Assembly (NCBI RefSeq): GCF_003254625.1
Contig: NZ_QJRJ01000077.1
Coordinates: 186,001 to 250,000, forward strand
Length of the DNA: 64,000 bases
Source of the DNA: Flavobacterium ginsenosidimutans
GTDB taxonomy: Bacteria > Bacteroidota > Bacteroidia > Flavobacteriales > Flavobacteriaceae
Direction of reading: 5' to 3'
Shown here: piece after piece, positions 25,616 through 34,870 of the stretch
Layout of the letters: each line of letters begins with the position of its first letter
Numbering within the stretch: the stretch's first letter is position 1
Translations under genes and position numbers: made by a program
Notes under the pieces: model-generated
Database searches by the model: none
What the model saw: only the letters and a program-made list of their open reading frames with translations
Told to the model about the DNA's origin: nothing

Positions 25616-26215
25616 TTATCCGTGTTTTGGAAAAGCTCTTTTATTAAAAACCAAAAGTATTCCTACTCCTGTAGAGATTGCTACATCGGCAACATTAAAG
25701 ATAGCATTGAAAAAAGCAAAATGTTTTCCGCCAACCATTGGAAGCCATTCCGGAAGATTTCCTTCCCATATTGGAAAATAAAACATATCTACCACCAAAC
25801 CATGAAACCAAGTTCCATAAGGCGCAGGTGAAAAAAGAGTTGCTAAGTTATGTGTGCTGTCATCAAAAATAACTCCGTAAAAAACAGAATCAATAATATT
25901 TCCTGCCGCTCCTGCAAAGATTAATGCAATTGCTACAACTAAATAAGTCGAGTGACGCTTTTTTATAGAATCAGAAAGCCACCAGCCAATTCCGAAAACA
26001 GCAACAATTCTAAATACAGTCAAAATTAATTTTCCGTATTCACCTGGTATTTTTGTTCCCCAAGCCATTCCTTCATTTTCAATAAAATGAATTCTAAACC
26101 AATCAAAAATTACCACTTCTTCACCAAGAATGAAATTTGTTTTGACATAGATTTTAGAAAGTTGATCAACAATTAAAACTAAGAATATAAGGAAATACGC
26201 TTTTCGTAATGACAT
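25616..26215 (-). CDS. lspA: Lipoprotein signal peptidase (signal peptidase II)
   Basis: This 199-residue inner-membrane aspartyl protease cuts the signal peptide of lipoproteins after lipid attachment. Four transmembrane segments are visible. The catalytic Asp pair appears in AAGNIIDSVFYGVIFDD and NAIFNVADVAISTGV. It is longer than E. coli LspA (164) because of an inserted loop between segments 3 and 4 (HNLATLFSPAPYGTWFHG), which is common in Bacteroidota. It lies near ileS and the dksA-like gene, as in related genomes. Confidence 0.95.
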   Translation of the reverse strand: MSLRKAYFLIFLVLIVDQLSKIYVKTNFILGEEVVIFDWFRIHFIENEGMAWGTKIPGEYGKLILTVFRIVAVFGIGWWLSDSIKKRHSTYLVVAIALIFAGAAGNIIDSVFYGVIFDDSTHNLATLFSPAPYGTWFHGLVVDMFYFPIWEGNLPEWLPMVGGKHFAFFNAIFNVADVAISTGVGILLVFNKRAFPKHG

Positions 26216-26252
26216 TTTATGATTTTTTGATGGGCAAAAATAACAATTTAAT

Positions 26253-26279
26253 CAAAAAAAACGCTCCTTAAGGAGCGTT
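26253..26279 (-). terminator. Intrinsic terminator of the 71-residue protein gene
   Basis: AACGCTCCTTAAGGAGCGTT at 26260-26279 is a perfect palindrome, preceded on the plus strand by seven A residues, which become a T-tail in the minus-strand transcript. Confidence 0.88.
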
Positions 26280-26335
26280 AATTGTTTTCTAATAAACTAA
26301 AGAAGGTCGAAATGCTAATCTAAACCCGATAAAGT

Positions 26336-26551
26336 TTATTTTTTTACAGGAGCATTCGCTGGTGTTTTTGGACTGTCGGAGAAAAAATCTGAAAGAGACT
26401 TAAATATTCCTTTGCTCTCTTTTCCGGCAGCCAATTTCTTTGCTTCGCCCTTCTTTACATCTGCTTTAAACTTAACACGCAGTTTTTCAAATTCTTTCAT
26501 TCTGCGCTCTACGTCAGAGTTTATTTCTTTGAATTTCAATACTTTAGCCAT
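26336..26551 (-). CDS. Small charged protein of unknown function
   Basis: A 71-residue frame starts MAKVLKFKEINSDVERRMKE and continues with a lysine-rich helix (FEKLRVKFKADVKKGEAKKL), then a tail with FFSDSP and TPANAPVKK. Predicted mostly helical and highly basic, without signal peptide or membrane segment. It has its own hairpin terminator, so it is likely a real, separately transcribed gene. It sits between lspA and the second Roadblock pair. I do not recognise a family. Confidence 0.7.
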   Translation of the reverse strand: MAKVLKFKEINSDVERRMKEFEKLRVKFKADVKKGEAKKLAAGKESKGIFKSLSDFFSDSPKTPANAPVKK

Positions 26552-26622
26552 AATGTAAGTTTTTTATAGTAAATAATTTAAATTATTAATGATTTGGTAC
26601 TACAATGATACATAATTTAATT

Positions 26623-26630
26623 TATATTTG
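26623..26630 (+). promoter_or_regulatory. Possible -7 element for the second Roadblock pair
   Basis: TATATTTG matches TAnnTTTG about 100 bp upstream of the first Roadblock gene at 26732. The -33 TTG at 26594-26596 is spaced 26 bp, longer than consensus, so this is tentative. Confidence 0.35.
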
Positions 26631-26731
26631 TTAATAAAAATTAACACTTGTTTAGGATCATTGTCGTTAATTTTTATTTAAACCAAACACCAAAAACTAA
26701 ATTTAATATTCCTCCCTAAATCCTACAAATC

Positions 26732-27088
26732 ATGAATGAAATTACAACTACCTTAAACGACTTTCTTGTCAGCACCAAATCTACCGCTGCATTAATCTTG
26801 AACGGAAAAGGAAAACTTATAACTTCCTTAAACCTAGACTATGGCGATAGTATCGCCGCAATGAGCGCAGCTATTTTATCTATGAGCGAAAAATTTTTAA
26901 TTGATTTAGAAAAAGGCTCATTAAAACAATTATACCTTAAAAGTGCCGAAGGCGTTATTGTTGGAAACAAAATTAGCGGTTCTAATTTTATCGTTGCTTT
27001 TTCTAAAGAAGGCAGCAATCTAGCACTACTGATGCGTTCAACAGAAGAAGTTTCTGCTGAACTAAGCAAGAATTCCCTATTAAAATAA
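26732..27088 (+). CDS. Roadblock/LC7-like protein, paralogue B1
   Basis: This 118-residue protein begins with a helix (MNEITTTLNDFLVSTKSTAA), then the central strand ALILNGKGKLITSLN, the helix DSIAAMSAAILSMSEKFL, the strand LYLKSAEGVIVGNKI and the last strand-helix FIVAFSKEGSNLALLMRS. This is the Roadblock order. It is the first gene of a two-gene unit whose order (short first, longer second) matches the pair at 15294-16013 on the opposite strand. It has no neighbouring GTPase. Role unknown. Confidence 0.72.
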   Translation: MNEITTTLNDFLVSTKSTAALILNGKGKLITSLNLDYGDSIAAMSAAILSMSEKFLIDLEKGSLKQLYLKSAEGVIVGNKISGSNFIVAFSKEGSNLALLMRSTEEVSAELSKNSLLK

Positions 27089-27124
27089 CATAAATCTATC
27101 TATTAACAACAAACCGAACGTACT

Positions 27125-27505
27125 ATGAGCAATGATTTTTTAAACGTGTTTTTAAACGAAATGAAAACTAACGTAAACGGCTTTATCGCTGTGGCTGTAA
27201 CAGAAATTGAATCTGGATTAAGCTTTGGAAATTTAACTATTGACCCAAGTTTTGACCCTGAACTTGCCGCAGCTTATAACTTAGAAGTTGTAAAAGCTAA
27301 ATTGAGTGCTGTAAAAGCATTAAACTTAAACCAGGACATCGAAGATATTTTGATTACACTTTCTAATCAAATTCACATTATCGATATTTCTCCAAACAAA
27401 AAATTTATGATCTACCTAGCTGCAGATGCTTCAAAAGCTAATTTAGGTATGACCAGAGCCATTTTGAGAAAACATAAAGCTGAAGTTGAAAAAAATCTAG
27501 CTTAA
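27125..27505 (+). CDS. Roadblock/LC7-like protein, paralogue B2
   Basis: This 126-residue protein is the close paralogue of the 15294-15668 gene. Shared blocks include NVNGFIAV, FDPELA, AYNLEVVKAKL, DILITL, QIHIID and KANLG. It lies 36 bp after the B1 gene and is followed by a strong terminator. The strong conservation between A2 and B2, against the weaker A1-B1 match, suggests the longer protein contacts a conserved partner and the shorter one diverges. That is inference. Confidence 0.78.
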   Translation: MSNDFLNVFLNEMKTNVNGFIAVAVTEIESGLSFGNLTIDPSFDPELAAAYNLEVVKAKLSAVKALNLNQDIEDILITLSNQIHIIDISPNKKFMIYLAADASKANLGMTRAILRKHKAEVEKNLA

Positions 27506-27527
27506 TCATTTCTTTTGATTTCAAAAT

Positions 27528-27557
27528 AAAAACCGTCTTTCTCAAGACGGTTTTTTT
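27528..27557 (+). terminator. Intrinsic terminator of the second Roadblock pair
   Basis: AAAAACCGTCTT and AAGACGGTTTTT form perfect arms with a four-base loop and a T-tail, 22 bp after the stop codon. Confidence 0.9.
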
Positions 27558-27708
27558 ATTGTATTTAATTATTAACCTGCAATTTATCTATCGAATAAGT
27601 TCTTACAAAAACAAGCATCTATTAACTATGTTTATTTTGATCAATTATAAATAATTTCTTTCAAACCATAAATCCAACAACAGCGCTAGATAAAGTTAAA
27701 CATTAAAC

Positions 27709-27741
27709 AAAAAAAGCGCCCCTTAAAGGAGCGCTTTTTTT
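27709..27741 (-). terminator. Intrinsic terminator of the ileS-dksA unit
   Basis: AAAAGCGCcCCTT and AAAGGaGCGCTTTT pair, read on the minus strand with a T-tail, 13 bp after the dksA-like stop. Confidence 0.85.
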
Positions 27742-27754
27742 ACATTTCTGTAGT

Positions 27755-28135
27755 TTATCGTTGCAAGTTTTTAGCTTCGATACTCATCGTTGCATGAGGA
27801 ACGATTTTAAGCCTTTCTTTGCTGATTAATTTACCTGTTACTTTGCAGATACCGTATGTTTTATTTTCTACACGGAATAAAGCATTTTTTAAATCGCGAA
27901 TGAATTTCTCTTGTCTGATAGCCAACTGAGAGTTTGCTTCTTTAGACATAGTCTCACTTCCTTCTTCAAAAGCTTTAAAAGTTGGAGAAGTATCGTCAGT
28001 ACCGTTATTCAAATCGTTCATATAGGCACTTTTGATCAAATCAAGATCTTCTTGTGCTTTTTTAATTTTTGCTTGGATTATTTCTTTGAACTCTGCTAAA
28101 TCTGCGTCAGAGTATCTTGTAATTTCATCTATCAT
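27755..28135 (-). CDS. TraR/DksA-family protein with degenerate zinc finger
   Basis: This 126-residue protein resembles DksA: two long helices forming a coiled coil (DLAEFKEIIQAKIKKAQEDL; the conserved loop NNGTDDTSPTFKAFEEGSET) and a C-terminal segment YGICKVTGKLISKERLKIVP. Here only one of the four zinc-binding cysteines is present, so the finger cannot bind zinc as in E. coli DksA. The coiled coil could still enter the RNA polymerase secondary channel and respond to ppGpp; this is inference. It starts 7 bp after the ileS stop and is probably cotranscribed. Confidence 0.85.
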   Translation of the reverse strand: MIDEITRYSDADLAEFKEIIQAKIKKAQEDLDLIKSAYMNDLNNGTDDTSPTFKAFEEGSETMSKEANSQLAIRQEKFIRDLKNALFRVENKTYGICKVTGKLISKERLKIVPHATMSIEAKNLQR

Positions 28136-28142
28136 TTTCTAA

Positions 28143-31100
28143 CTATTTTGAAATTAATATAATGGTTCTAATATCATCAAACTCAATTTCTGTGCCGTTT
28201 TCTAACGTGTCAGCAAAAACCAGTTCGTCTGTTAATGTTTCAGACTTAATATAGTCTTTGTTTTTTGAAACTGCATCTTCTAAAATGCCGTTTCTTTTTA
28301 TTTGAACTTTAATCTTATCCGTAACCTCAAATCCTGAATCTTTACGAATGTTTTGTATTCTATTTACTAATTCTCTAGCGATACCTTCATTTTTTAATTC
28401 TTCGGTAAGAGTAATATCAAGCGCAACTGTTATTCCGTTTGAATTAGCAACTAACCATCCTTCGATATCTTGTGATGTAATTTCCACATCTTCTAGTGAT
28501 AAAGTTACACTATTTCCTGCAATAACAATATCTAGCGTTCCTTGCTTGTCTAATTGATTAATCTGATCTGCAGAAAAACCTTGTATCTCCTTAGAAATCA
28601 AGCCCATGTCTTTTCCAAAACGTGGCCCAAGAGCCTTAAAATTAGGCTTAATTTGTTTTACCAAAATACCTGAAGCATCGTCTAAAAGTTCGATTTCTTT
28701 CACGTTTACCTCAGCTTTTACAAGGTCAGAAATCGCTTCGATTTCAGCACGCTGATTCTCGTCAAGTACTGGAATCATTACCTTTTGCAGAGGTTGACGA
28801 ACTTTAATCATCTCTTTTTTACGTAGTGATAAAACCAAAGATGAGATGGTTTGCGCCTTCTGCATTTTGCTCTCTAACGTTTTATTAACAAAGTTTTCGA
28901 CAAATTTTGGAAACTCAGCCAAGTGAACACTAGCAAAATCCTCGGTTCCCGTAGAAGCTGTCAAATCTCTGTATAATTTATCCATAAAAAATGGAGCTAC
29001 CGGAGCGCTTAGTTTACTAATTGTAAGCAAACAAGTATAAAGCGTTTGGTAAGCTGCAATTTTATCTTTTGCATATTCTCCTTTCCAGAAACGACGACGG
29101 CATAAACGAACGTACCAGTTACTTAAATTCTCCTGAACGAAGTCAGAAATGGCTCTTGTCGCTTTTGTTGGTTCATAATCTTCGTAGCATTCGTCAACAA
29201 ATTTGATTAACGTATGTAATTCAGAAATAATCCACTGATCGATTTCAGGTCTTTCGTTTAATGGAATTTCAGCTTCGGCATATTTAAATCCGTCGATGTT
29301 AGCATATAACGAGAAGAATGAATAGGTATTGTAAAGTGTTCCGAAGAATTTACGTTTAACCTCAGCAATTCCCTCAAGGTCAAACTTCAAATTATCCCAC
29401 GGATTTGCATTCATAATCATATACCAACGTGTAGCATCTGGACCGTTTTCTGCAATGGTTTTAAAAGGGTCTATAGTATTTCCTTTACTCTTAGACATTT
29501 TAATTCCATTTTTATCCAAAACAAGACCGTTTGAAACTACGTTTTTATACGCTACTTTATCAAAAACCAAAGTTCCAATAGCGTGTAAAGTATAAAACCA
29601 TCCACGAGTCTGGTCTACTCCTTCAGCAATGAAATTCGCTGGAAAATCTTTGTTTCCGTCAATTTTATCTTTGTTCTCAAAAGGATAATGCCATTGTGCA
29701 TAAGGCATAGCTCCAGAATCGAACCAAACGTCGATTAGATCACTTTCGCGCTTCATTGGTTTTCCAGAAGCTGAAACTAAAGTAATAGCATCAACAACAT
29801 TTTTGTGCAAGTCAATTAAATCATAATTTGACTCAGACATATTTCCGATTTCAAACCCTTTAAATGGATTTTCTTTTTGGAAACCTGCTTCGATCGATTT
29901 TTCGATTGCATTGTACAATTCTTCAACAGAACCGATAATAACTTCTTCTGTTTTATCTTCTGTTCTCCAAATTGGTAATGGAATACCCCAATATCTAGAA
30001 CGAGATAAGTTCCAATCGTTGGCATTTTTAAGCCAATTTCCAAAACGTCCTTCACCAGTAGATTTAGGCTTCCAATTGATAGTTTCGTTCAGGTCGAACA
30101 TTCTATCTTTTACGTCGGTTACTTTAATAAACCACGAATCTAATGGATAGTATAATAACGGCTCATCTGTTCTCCAGCTGTGTGGATAACTGTGCACGTA
30201 TTTTTCAACTTTAAAAGCTTTGTTTTCTTCTTTAAGGCGAATAGCAATTTCAACATCAACAGATTTCTCTGGAGCTTGTCCTGCATCGTAATATTCGTTT
30301 TTAACATATTTACCGGCCAAATCACCTACATGAGAAGTGAATCTTCCTTGTAAATCAACTAAAGGAACTGCTGTTCCGTTTTCGTCAAGAACCAACATTG
30401 GCGGAACTTCTGGCTTTGCTTCTTTTGCTACTTTAGCATCATCTGCACCAAAAGTTGGAGCTGTATGCACAATTCCTGTTCCATCTTCTGTTGTAACGAA
30501 ATCCCCAGAAATTACTCTAAATGCATTTTCAGCATTTTGATATGGCAATACGTAAGGCAATAATTGCTCGTAACGGATTTCTACTAAATCTGCTCCTTTT
30601 GCTTCAGTTAAGATTTTGTACGGAAGTTTTTTATCTCCGTTTTTAACGTTATCAAAATCAGCATCGTCTTCACTTACGAAAAATCCTTTTCCGAATTGTT
30701 TTCCAACTAAGTTTTTAGCCAGAATCACATTAATTGGCTCAAAAGTATATTGATTGAAAGTTTTAACTAAAACATAATCGATTTTTGGACCAACTGTCAA
30801 AGCTGTATTTGACGGAAGTGTCCAAGGAGTTGTCGTCCAAGCTAAAATGTGAATATCTCCAAAACCTTGTAAAAAGCTCGGAAGTGTTTCTGGCAAAGTT
30901 TTGAACTGCGCTACAATTGTAGTATCGGTAACATCACGGTAAGCTCCAGGCTGATTTACTTCGTGAGAAGACAATCCAGTTCCTGCTTTTGGAGAATATG
31001 GCTGAATTGTGTATCCTTTATACAACAAACCTTTATCGTAGATTTGTTTCAAAAGCCACCAAACAGACTCCATATATTTTGGTTTATAAGTCACATACGG

Positions 31101-31544
31101 ATCTTCCATATCAACCCAATAACCCATTTTTTCGGTCAAATCATTCCATACGTCAGTATAACGCATAACGGTTTTTTTACACGCTTCGTTATATTCTTCG
31201 ATTGAAATTGTTTTACCAATATCTTCTTTTGTAATTCCTAATTCTTTTTCGGTACCCAATTCTACAGGCAAACCGTGAGTATCCCATCCGGCTTTTCTTT
31301 TAACCTGAAAACCTTTTTGAGTTTTATATCTGCAAAAAATATCTTTAATCGCACGTGCCATTACGTGGTGAATTCCAGGCAATCCGTTTGCTGAAGGCGG
31401 ACCTTCAAAAAATACGAAAGGCTCAGCACCTTCGCGAGTTGTTACACTCTTTTCAAATATATTTTCTTTCTTCCAAAAATCAAGAACTTCAGACGCTACG
31501 GTTGGTAAGTCAAGTCCTTTGTATTCAGTAAATTTTGTACTCAT
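28143..31544 (-). CDS. ileS: Isoleucyl-tRNA synthetase
   Basis: This 1133-residue class I synthetase charges tRNA-Ile. The HIGH motif is PPSANGLPGIHHVMARAIKD near residue 50, and the KMSKS motif is NGIKMSKSKGNTID. An editing (CP1) domain is present with WTTTPWTLPSNTAL, and the C-terminal anticodon-binding domain follows. The length (over 1100) matches the second, eukaryote-like IleRS type that is often less sensitive to mupirocin. A weak -7 box (TACTTTCG) lies near 31575. The dksA-like gene follows after 7 bp. Confidence 0.97.
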   Translation of the reverse strand: MSTKFTEYKGLDLPTVASEVLDFWKKENIFEKSVTTREGAEPFVFFEGPPSANGLPGIHHVMARAIKDIFCRYKTQKGFQVKRKAGWDTHGLPVELGTEKELGITKEDIGKTISIEEYNEACKKTVMRYTDVWNDLTEKMGYWVDMEDPYVTYKPKYMESVWWLLKQIYDKGLLYKGYTIQPYSPKAGTGLSSHEVNQPGAYRDVTDTTIVAQFKTLPETLPSFLQGFGDIHILAWTTTPWTLPSNTALTVGPKIDYVLVKTFNQYTFEPINVILAKNLVGKQFGKGFFVSEDDADFDNVKNGDKKLPYKILTEAKGADLVEIRYEQLLPYVLPYQNAENAFRVISGDFVTTEDGTGIVHTAPTFGADDAKVAKEAKPEVPPMLVLDENGTAVPLVDLQGRFTSHVGDLAGKYVKNEYYDAGQAPEKSVDVEIAIRLKEENKAFKVEKYVHSYPHSWRTDEPLLYYPLDSWFIKVTDVKDRMFDLNETINWKPKSTGEGRFGNWLKNANDWNLSRSRYWGIPLPIWRTEDKTEEVIIGSVEELYNAIEKSIEAGFQKENPFKGFEIGNMSESNYDLIDLHKNVVDAITLVSASGKPMKRESDLIDVWFDSGAMPYAQWHYPFENKDKIDGNKDFPANFIAEGVDQTRGWFYTLHAIGTLVFDKVAYKNVVSNGLVLDKNGIKMSKSKGNTIDPFKTIAENGPDATRWYMIMNANPWDNLKFDLEGIAEVKRKFFGTLYNTYSFFSLYANIDGFKYAEAEIPLNERPEIDQWIISELHTLIKFVDECYEDYEPTKATRAISDFVQENLSNWYVRLCRRRFWKGEYAKDKIAAYQTLYTCLLTISKLSAPVAPFFMDKLYRDLTASTGTEDFASVHLAEFPKFVENFVNKTLESKMQKAQTISSLVLSLRKKEMIKVRQPLQKVMIPVLDENQRAEIEAISDLVKAEVNVKEIELLDDASGILVKQIKPNFKALGPRFGKDMGLISKEIQGFSADQINQLDKQGTLDIVIAGNSVTLSLEDVEITSQDIEGWLVANSNGITVALDITLTEELKNEGIARELVNRIQNIRKDSGFEVTDKIKVQIKRNGILEDAVSKNKDYIKSETLTDELVFADTLENGTEIEFDDIRTIILISK

Positions 31545-31674
31545 TTTATCCTTTTCTTAAACGAGGTGCGAAAGTAAGGAATTTTGAGGAAAATAGATAA
31601 AAGATAACGGAAAAAAGACCGATTTCAGGAAATTTCGAGTAGATTCCGCAACAAATATTGCCGTTTTAATTGAT

Positions 31675-32388
31675 TTAAGAGAAAACTTCTTTTAAAATCT
31701 CCAAAGATTTAGGTTTTTTGAATCCTTCTAGATGAAGACTGTAATAATCAATTATAATTTTTAGAAGGATTTGTCTTTCCAAAACATGAAAGATTTTTTG
31801 ATCATTATCGAATTTTAAATCAAGTAATTTTTTAAACAGATTGGTTTCGTGTTCAGACAACACATTTCCATTTTGAAAAAGCGTAAAAACACCTTCATTC
31901 ATTTCAAAAAAAGGAAGATTATTTTCTGAAAGATCTGGATAAAAGCCAAGATATTTTGTGATTTCTAAAAGCAGAATTAAATGAAAATTAGAAATTTCAT
32001 CATGATGATCGAGCCAAGTCAGTGCAGTTTCTAAAAACAAGAAAAGCTGTTCGTTTTTTTCCTCTTCTTGAATCGAATGATGTAGCATTTCTGAAAGAAA
32101 CATTACCATCGTACTTTTCACAATATCAGTATGAATACTTTGAAACGGAACAGCACTTTTTATTTCTTTAAAATTTTCTAAAGTGCCCTTGTTTTTATGA
32201 ACCGCTTCAATTTCTAAAATCGAAAATGGCTGAAAATAAGCAATCTTCTGACTTGCTTTCCGACTTGAAAAAGCGTCACGCACAAAATAAGATTTCAGTC
32301 CGCTTGAAAGTGTAAAGCATTTTACGATCAAGCTTTTTTCCTGAAATTTTAAAGAGGAGATTACTATGGCTTTGGTTTTGACAAGCAA
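31675..32388 (-). CDS. recO: DNA repair protein RecO
   Basis: This 237-residue recombination mediator loads RecA on gapped DNA with RecR. It starts MLVKTKAIVISSLKFQEKSL, the typical RecO OB-fold N-terminus, followed by the FSSRKASQKIAYFQPFSILE segment. The C-terminal helical domain has no four-cysteine zinc finger, as usual in Bacteroidota RecO. The spacing of 71 bp from porZ upstream may still allow cotranscription. Confidence 0.92.
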   Translation of the reverse strand: MLVKTKAIVISSLKFQEKSLIVKCFTLSSGLKSYFVRDAFSSRKASQKIAYFQPFSILEIEAVHKNKGTLENFKEIKSAVPFQSIHTDIVKSTMVMFLSEMLHHSIQEEEKNEQLFLFLETALTWLDHHDEISNFHLILLLEITKYLGFYPDLSENNLPFFEMNEGVFTLFQNGNVLSEHETNLFKKLLDLKFDNDQKIFHVLERQILLKIIIDYYSLHLEGFKKPKSLEILKEVFS

Positions 32389-32459
32389 AATTTTTGTTTT
32401 TTTGTTTCAAGTTTAAGGTTTCAGGTTTTGAACTGAAAACTGAGACTGCGACTGGATAC

Positions 32460-34742
32460 TTAACGAATAATCATCACTTTTTTTACTTTAGTTTCTCCTC
32501 CGTCTTGCGCGGAAATAAAAACCATGTAAACTCCAGAAGCTACTTTGTATTTTCCAAAAGCTGTTGTGTCCCATTCGATTGTTCCGCCTGAAGATGTTAT
32601 TTCGAAAACCAAATTACCCTCAATATCTGTGATTTTGACATTTGCTTTATCAATTAATCCAGCAACTTTTACCGTTCCTGAATAAGTTGGACGAACTGGA
32701 TTTGGATACACATATACATTACTCAAATCATCATTTGCATCTGTTGAAATTCCATTAAAGGAAACTAAACCTTTACTGGTTGCAATAAAAACCTCTCCAG
32801 TTTTACCATTTATTTTAATATCATTTATATAATTGCTTGGCAACGGAGAATTATTTATGGTAAAATGATATTTCGTTTCCTGTCCATTTGATGAAACCAT
32901 AAAAACACCCGAATCTGCTGTTCCAATCCATTTATTGTTTGCCCCATCGACTGCAATAGAAGTCACAAATTGTTCATACATTAATTCTTGCGCCAAATTA
33001 TCCTCAGTAATAATAATTGCATTCGCTTTTAATTGGCTCTCCGTTTGAAAATTATTAACATTTGATAAAACTCTTAATCCTTTTGTTGTTCCTATCCAAA
33101 GCTGATTTTTTGTATCTATTGCCAAAGTTCTAACATCTTCTACTGGTAAGTTTCCTTCATCGGTACCAGAAGTCATTTTCTTAAATGTATTAGTAGTTTC
33201 ATTAAAACCAACTACTCCATCTCTATTGGTTCCAATCCATTTTACATTGTTCTTATCTACAACTATACTAGAATAACTACTAGATTCTGGATTGATCAAA
33301 ATAGAAGTCATTGCATAACTGCCCCATTGGCCATTTGTTTTTAAAACTTTTAGACCATTTTTAACTCGGCTATTGGTCACCCAAAGATTTCCTGTTTTAT
33401 CAAAAGCAGTTGCATTAATACGAACATCTATATAATCTGGACCTTCTGTTGTAATAGATTCCAATCCGCTGTTTGTCTCATTATATAAAAAATTCGGAAC
33501 ATCATCTTCAACTTTCAGCAAACCAGAAAAGAACGAACTTGCATAAACTTGCTTTTCGTTGTTTGGGTTTACAAGAATTCTTGTAATTGATTTTGCGTCA
33601 TAAACTTCAGAATAAGGAATATTCAACCAACCCGAAGTATTGTATTTACTAATTCCATAACTATCCAAACTATAAGGATTATAAGAAGCATCGTAATCAC
33701 CATAAACTGCCCACAAAACATTGGCAGTTGCATCTAATGAAAAAATATTATTTCGAACAGGTCCTGCTGGCGTTGTGCTTGCAAATGTCGACGCTGTACC
33801 TAATGTAGAAACAAACAGTCCGTTTTCTTTTGTTCCAATAAAAAGCTGATCTCCAATTGCCGTTGCACACGAAAAACTCAGCGTATTATTTAAAACTTGT
33901 GTATTTGTAATTTGTCTATTCAAAACCATCTGATTATTATAGACATAAACAGTGCTGGCCGTTGTAATAAATAAATTATGATTTTTAGCTCTCATGTCAA
34001 CAGAAGCCTGAGGCAATTGAGAAAAACCTACAAATGTACTTGAGTTAAATCGATGAATATAGCCAGAATCGTTTACAGCAATAAGTTCTGTATCTAAAGC
34101 TTCTACACTAGACCAACTTCCTGTATTTACTACCGACCATTGATTATAATCTATTAGATTAGGATTGGTGCTATCTGCTTTTCTTATGCCACTTGTAGTT
34201 GCTGCAAAAATAAATCCGTTAAAAAAAGTAGTTTGTTTCACACTGATTTCAGCTCCATTGTCGCCAATAAAATAAGTATCGCCAAATTGAGAAGTAGTTA
34301 AATTGAATTGTACAATTCCAAAATCACAAGAAACATAAATCAAACCATTGTATTCCATAAAATGATTGATCTTTTTTGTATTTGCTGGAAGTTGTTTATT
34401 AATTATATCTACAACTTTTAATATGCTTCCATCAGTTTCATTAATTAAAATCATCAAACCATTCTCATAACCGATAATTGTTTTTTTGAAAGCTTCACTA
34501 TAATAAACCGCTGAAATAGTTTGTCCTGATAATCCATCAACTGTAGTGGTTGTTTTTAGAACGTTAGTTGAAATATTTTTAGAAAACAAAGCATTCTCTG
34601 ATGCTGCAAAAACACTAGTAGAAGATTCTGAAACATCTTTTATTTCATTAAACGAAAAATATCCCTGCCAAGACAATTTACCCTGAGCTTGGCAAAATTG
34701 AATTAGAACTAAAAATAAACCACAGAAGAATGTTTTTTTCAT
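32460..34742 (-). CDS. porZ: Type IX secretion system protein PorZ (double beta-propeller, sorting domain)
   Basis: This 760-residue exported protein matches PorZ: signal peptide MKKTFFCGLFLVLIQFCQAQ, two seven-bladed-propeller regions (about residues 25-340 and 340-665) with repeated IGT.G.G blades (QLFIGTKENGLFVS, KWIGTNRDGVVGF, LWIGTTKGLRVLS), and a C-terminal T9SS sorting domain starting VYVYPNPVRPTYSG. In Porphyromonas, PorZ delivers anionic LPS to the sortase PorU at the cell surface. It implies a working T9SS, hence surface secretion and probably gliding. It has its own -7 box. Confidence 0.9.
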   Translation of the reverse strand: MKKTFFCGLFLVLIQFCQAQGKLSWQGYFSFNEIKDVSESSTSVFAASENALFSKNISTNVLKTTTTVDGLSGQTISAVYYSEAFKKTIIGYENGLMILINETDGSILKVVDIINKQLPANTKKINHFMEYNGLIYVSCDFGIVQFNLTTSQFGDTYFIGDNGAEISVKQTTFFNGFIFAATTSGIRKADSTNPNLIDYNQWSVVNTGSWSSVEALDTELIAVNDSGYIHRFNSSTFVGFSQLPQASVDMRAKNHNLFITTASTVYVYNNQMVLNRQITNTQVLNNTLSFSCATAIGDQLFIGTKENGLFVSTLGTASTFASTTPAGPVRNNIFSLDATANVLWAVYGDYDASYNPYSLDSYGISKYNTSGWLNIPYSEVYDAKSITRILVNPNNEKQVYASSFFSGLLKVEDDVPNFLYNETNSGLESITTEGPDYIDVRINATAFDKTGNLWVTNSRVKNGLKVLKTNGQWGSYAMTSILINPESSSYSSIVVDKNNVKWIGTNRDGVVGFNETTNTFKKMTSGTDEGNLPVEDVRTLAIDTKNQLWIGTTKGLRVLSNVNNFQTESQLKANAIIITEDNLAQELMYEQFVTSIAVDGANNKWIGTADSGVFMVSSNGQETKYHFTINNSPLPSNYINDIKINGKTGEVFIATSKGLVSFNGISTDANDDLSNVYVYPNPVRPTYSGTVKVAGLIDKANVKITDIEGNLVFEITSSGGTIEWDTTAFGKYKVASGVYMVFISAQDGGETKVKKVMIIR

Positions 34743-34762
34743 TATTAATGTATTCGGATAGA

Positions 34763-34770
34763 CAAATATA
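34763..34770 (-). promoter_or_regulatory. Probable -7 element of porZ
   Basis: On the minus strand TATATTTG matches TAnnTTTG, 21 bp upstream of the porZ start. No clear -33 TTG is seen. Confidence 0.45.
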
Positions 34771-34805
34771 CTACAAACGAGAATTATTTAATTTTTGATA
34801 TAAAT

Positions 34806-34853
34806 AAAAAATGCCTTCGAGATATCTTAATAAAGATAACTGAAGGCATTTTT
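34806..34853 (-). terminator. Intrinsic terminator of gdhA
   Basis: AAAAATGCCTTC and GAAGGCATTTTT are 12-bp arms around a roughly 22-base loop, 18 bp after the gdhA stop and upstream of porZ. Confidence 0.85.
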
Positions 34854-34870
34854 ATAATTACAACTAAGTT

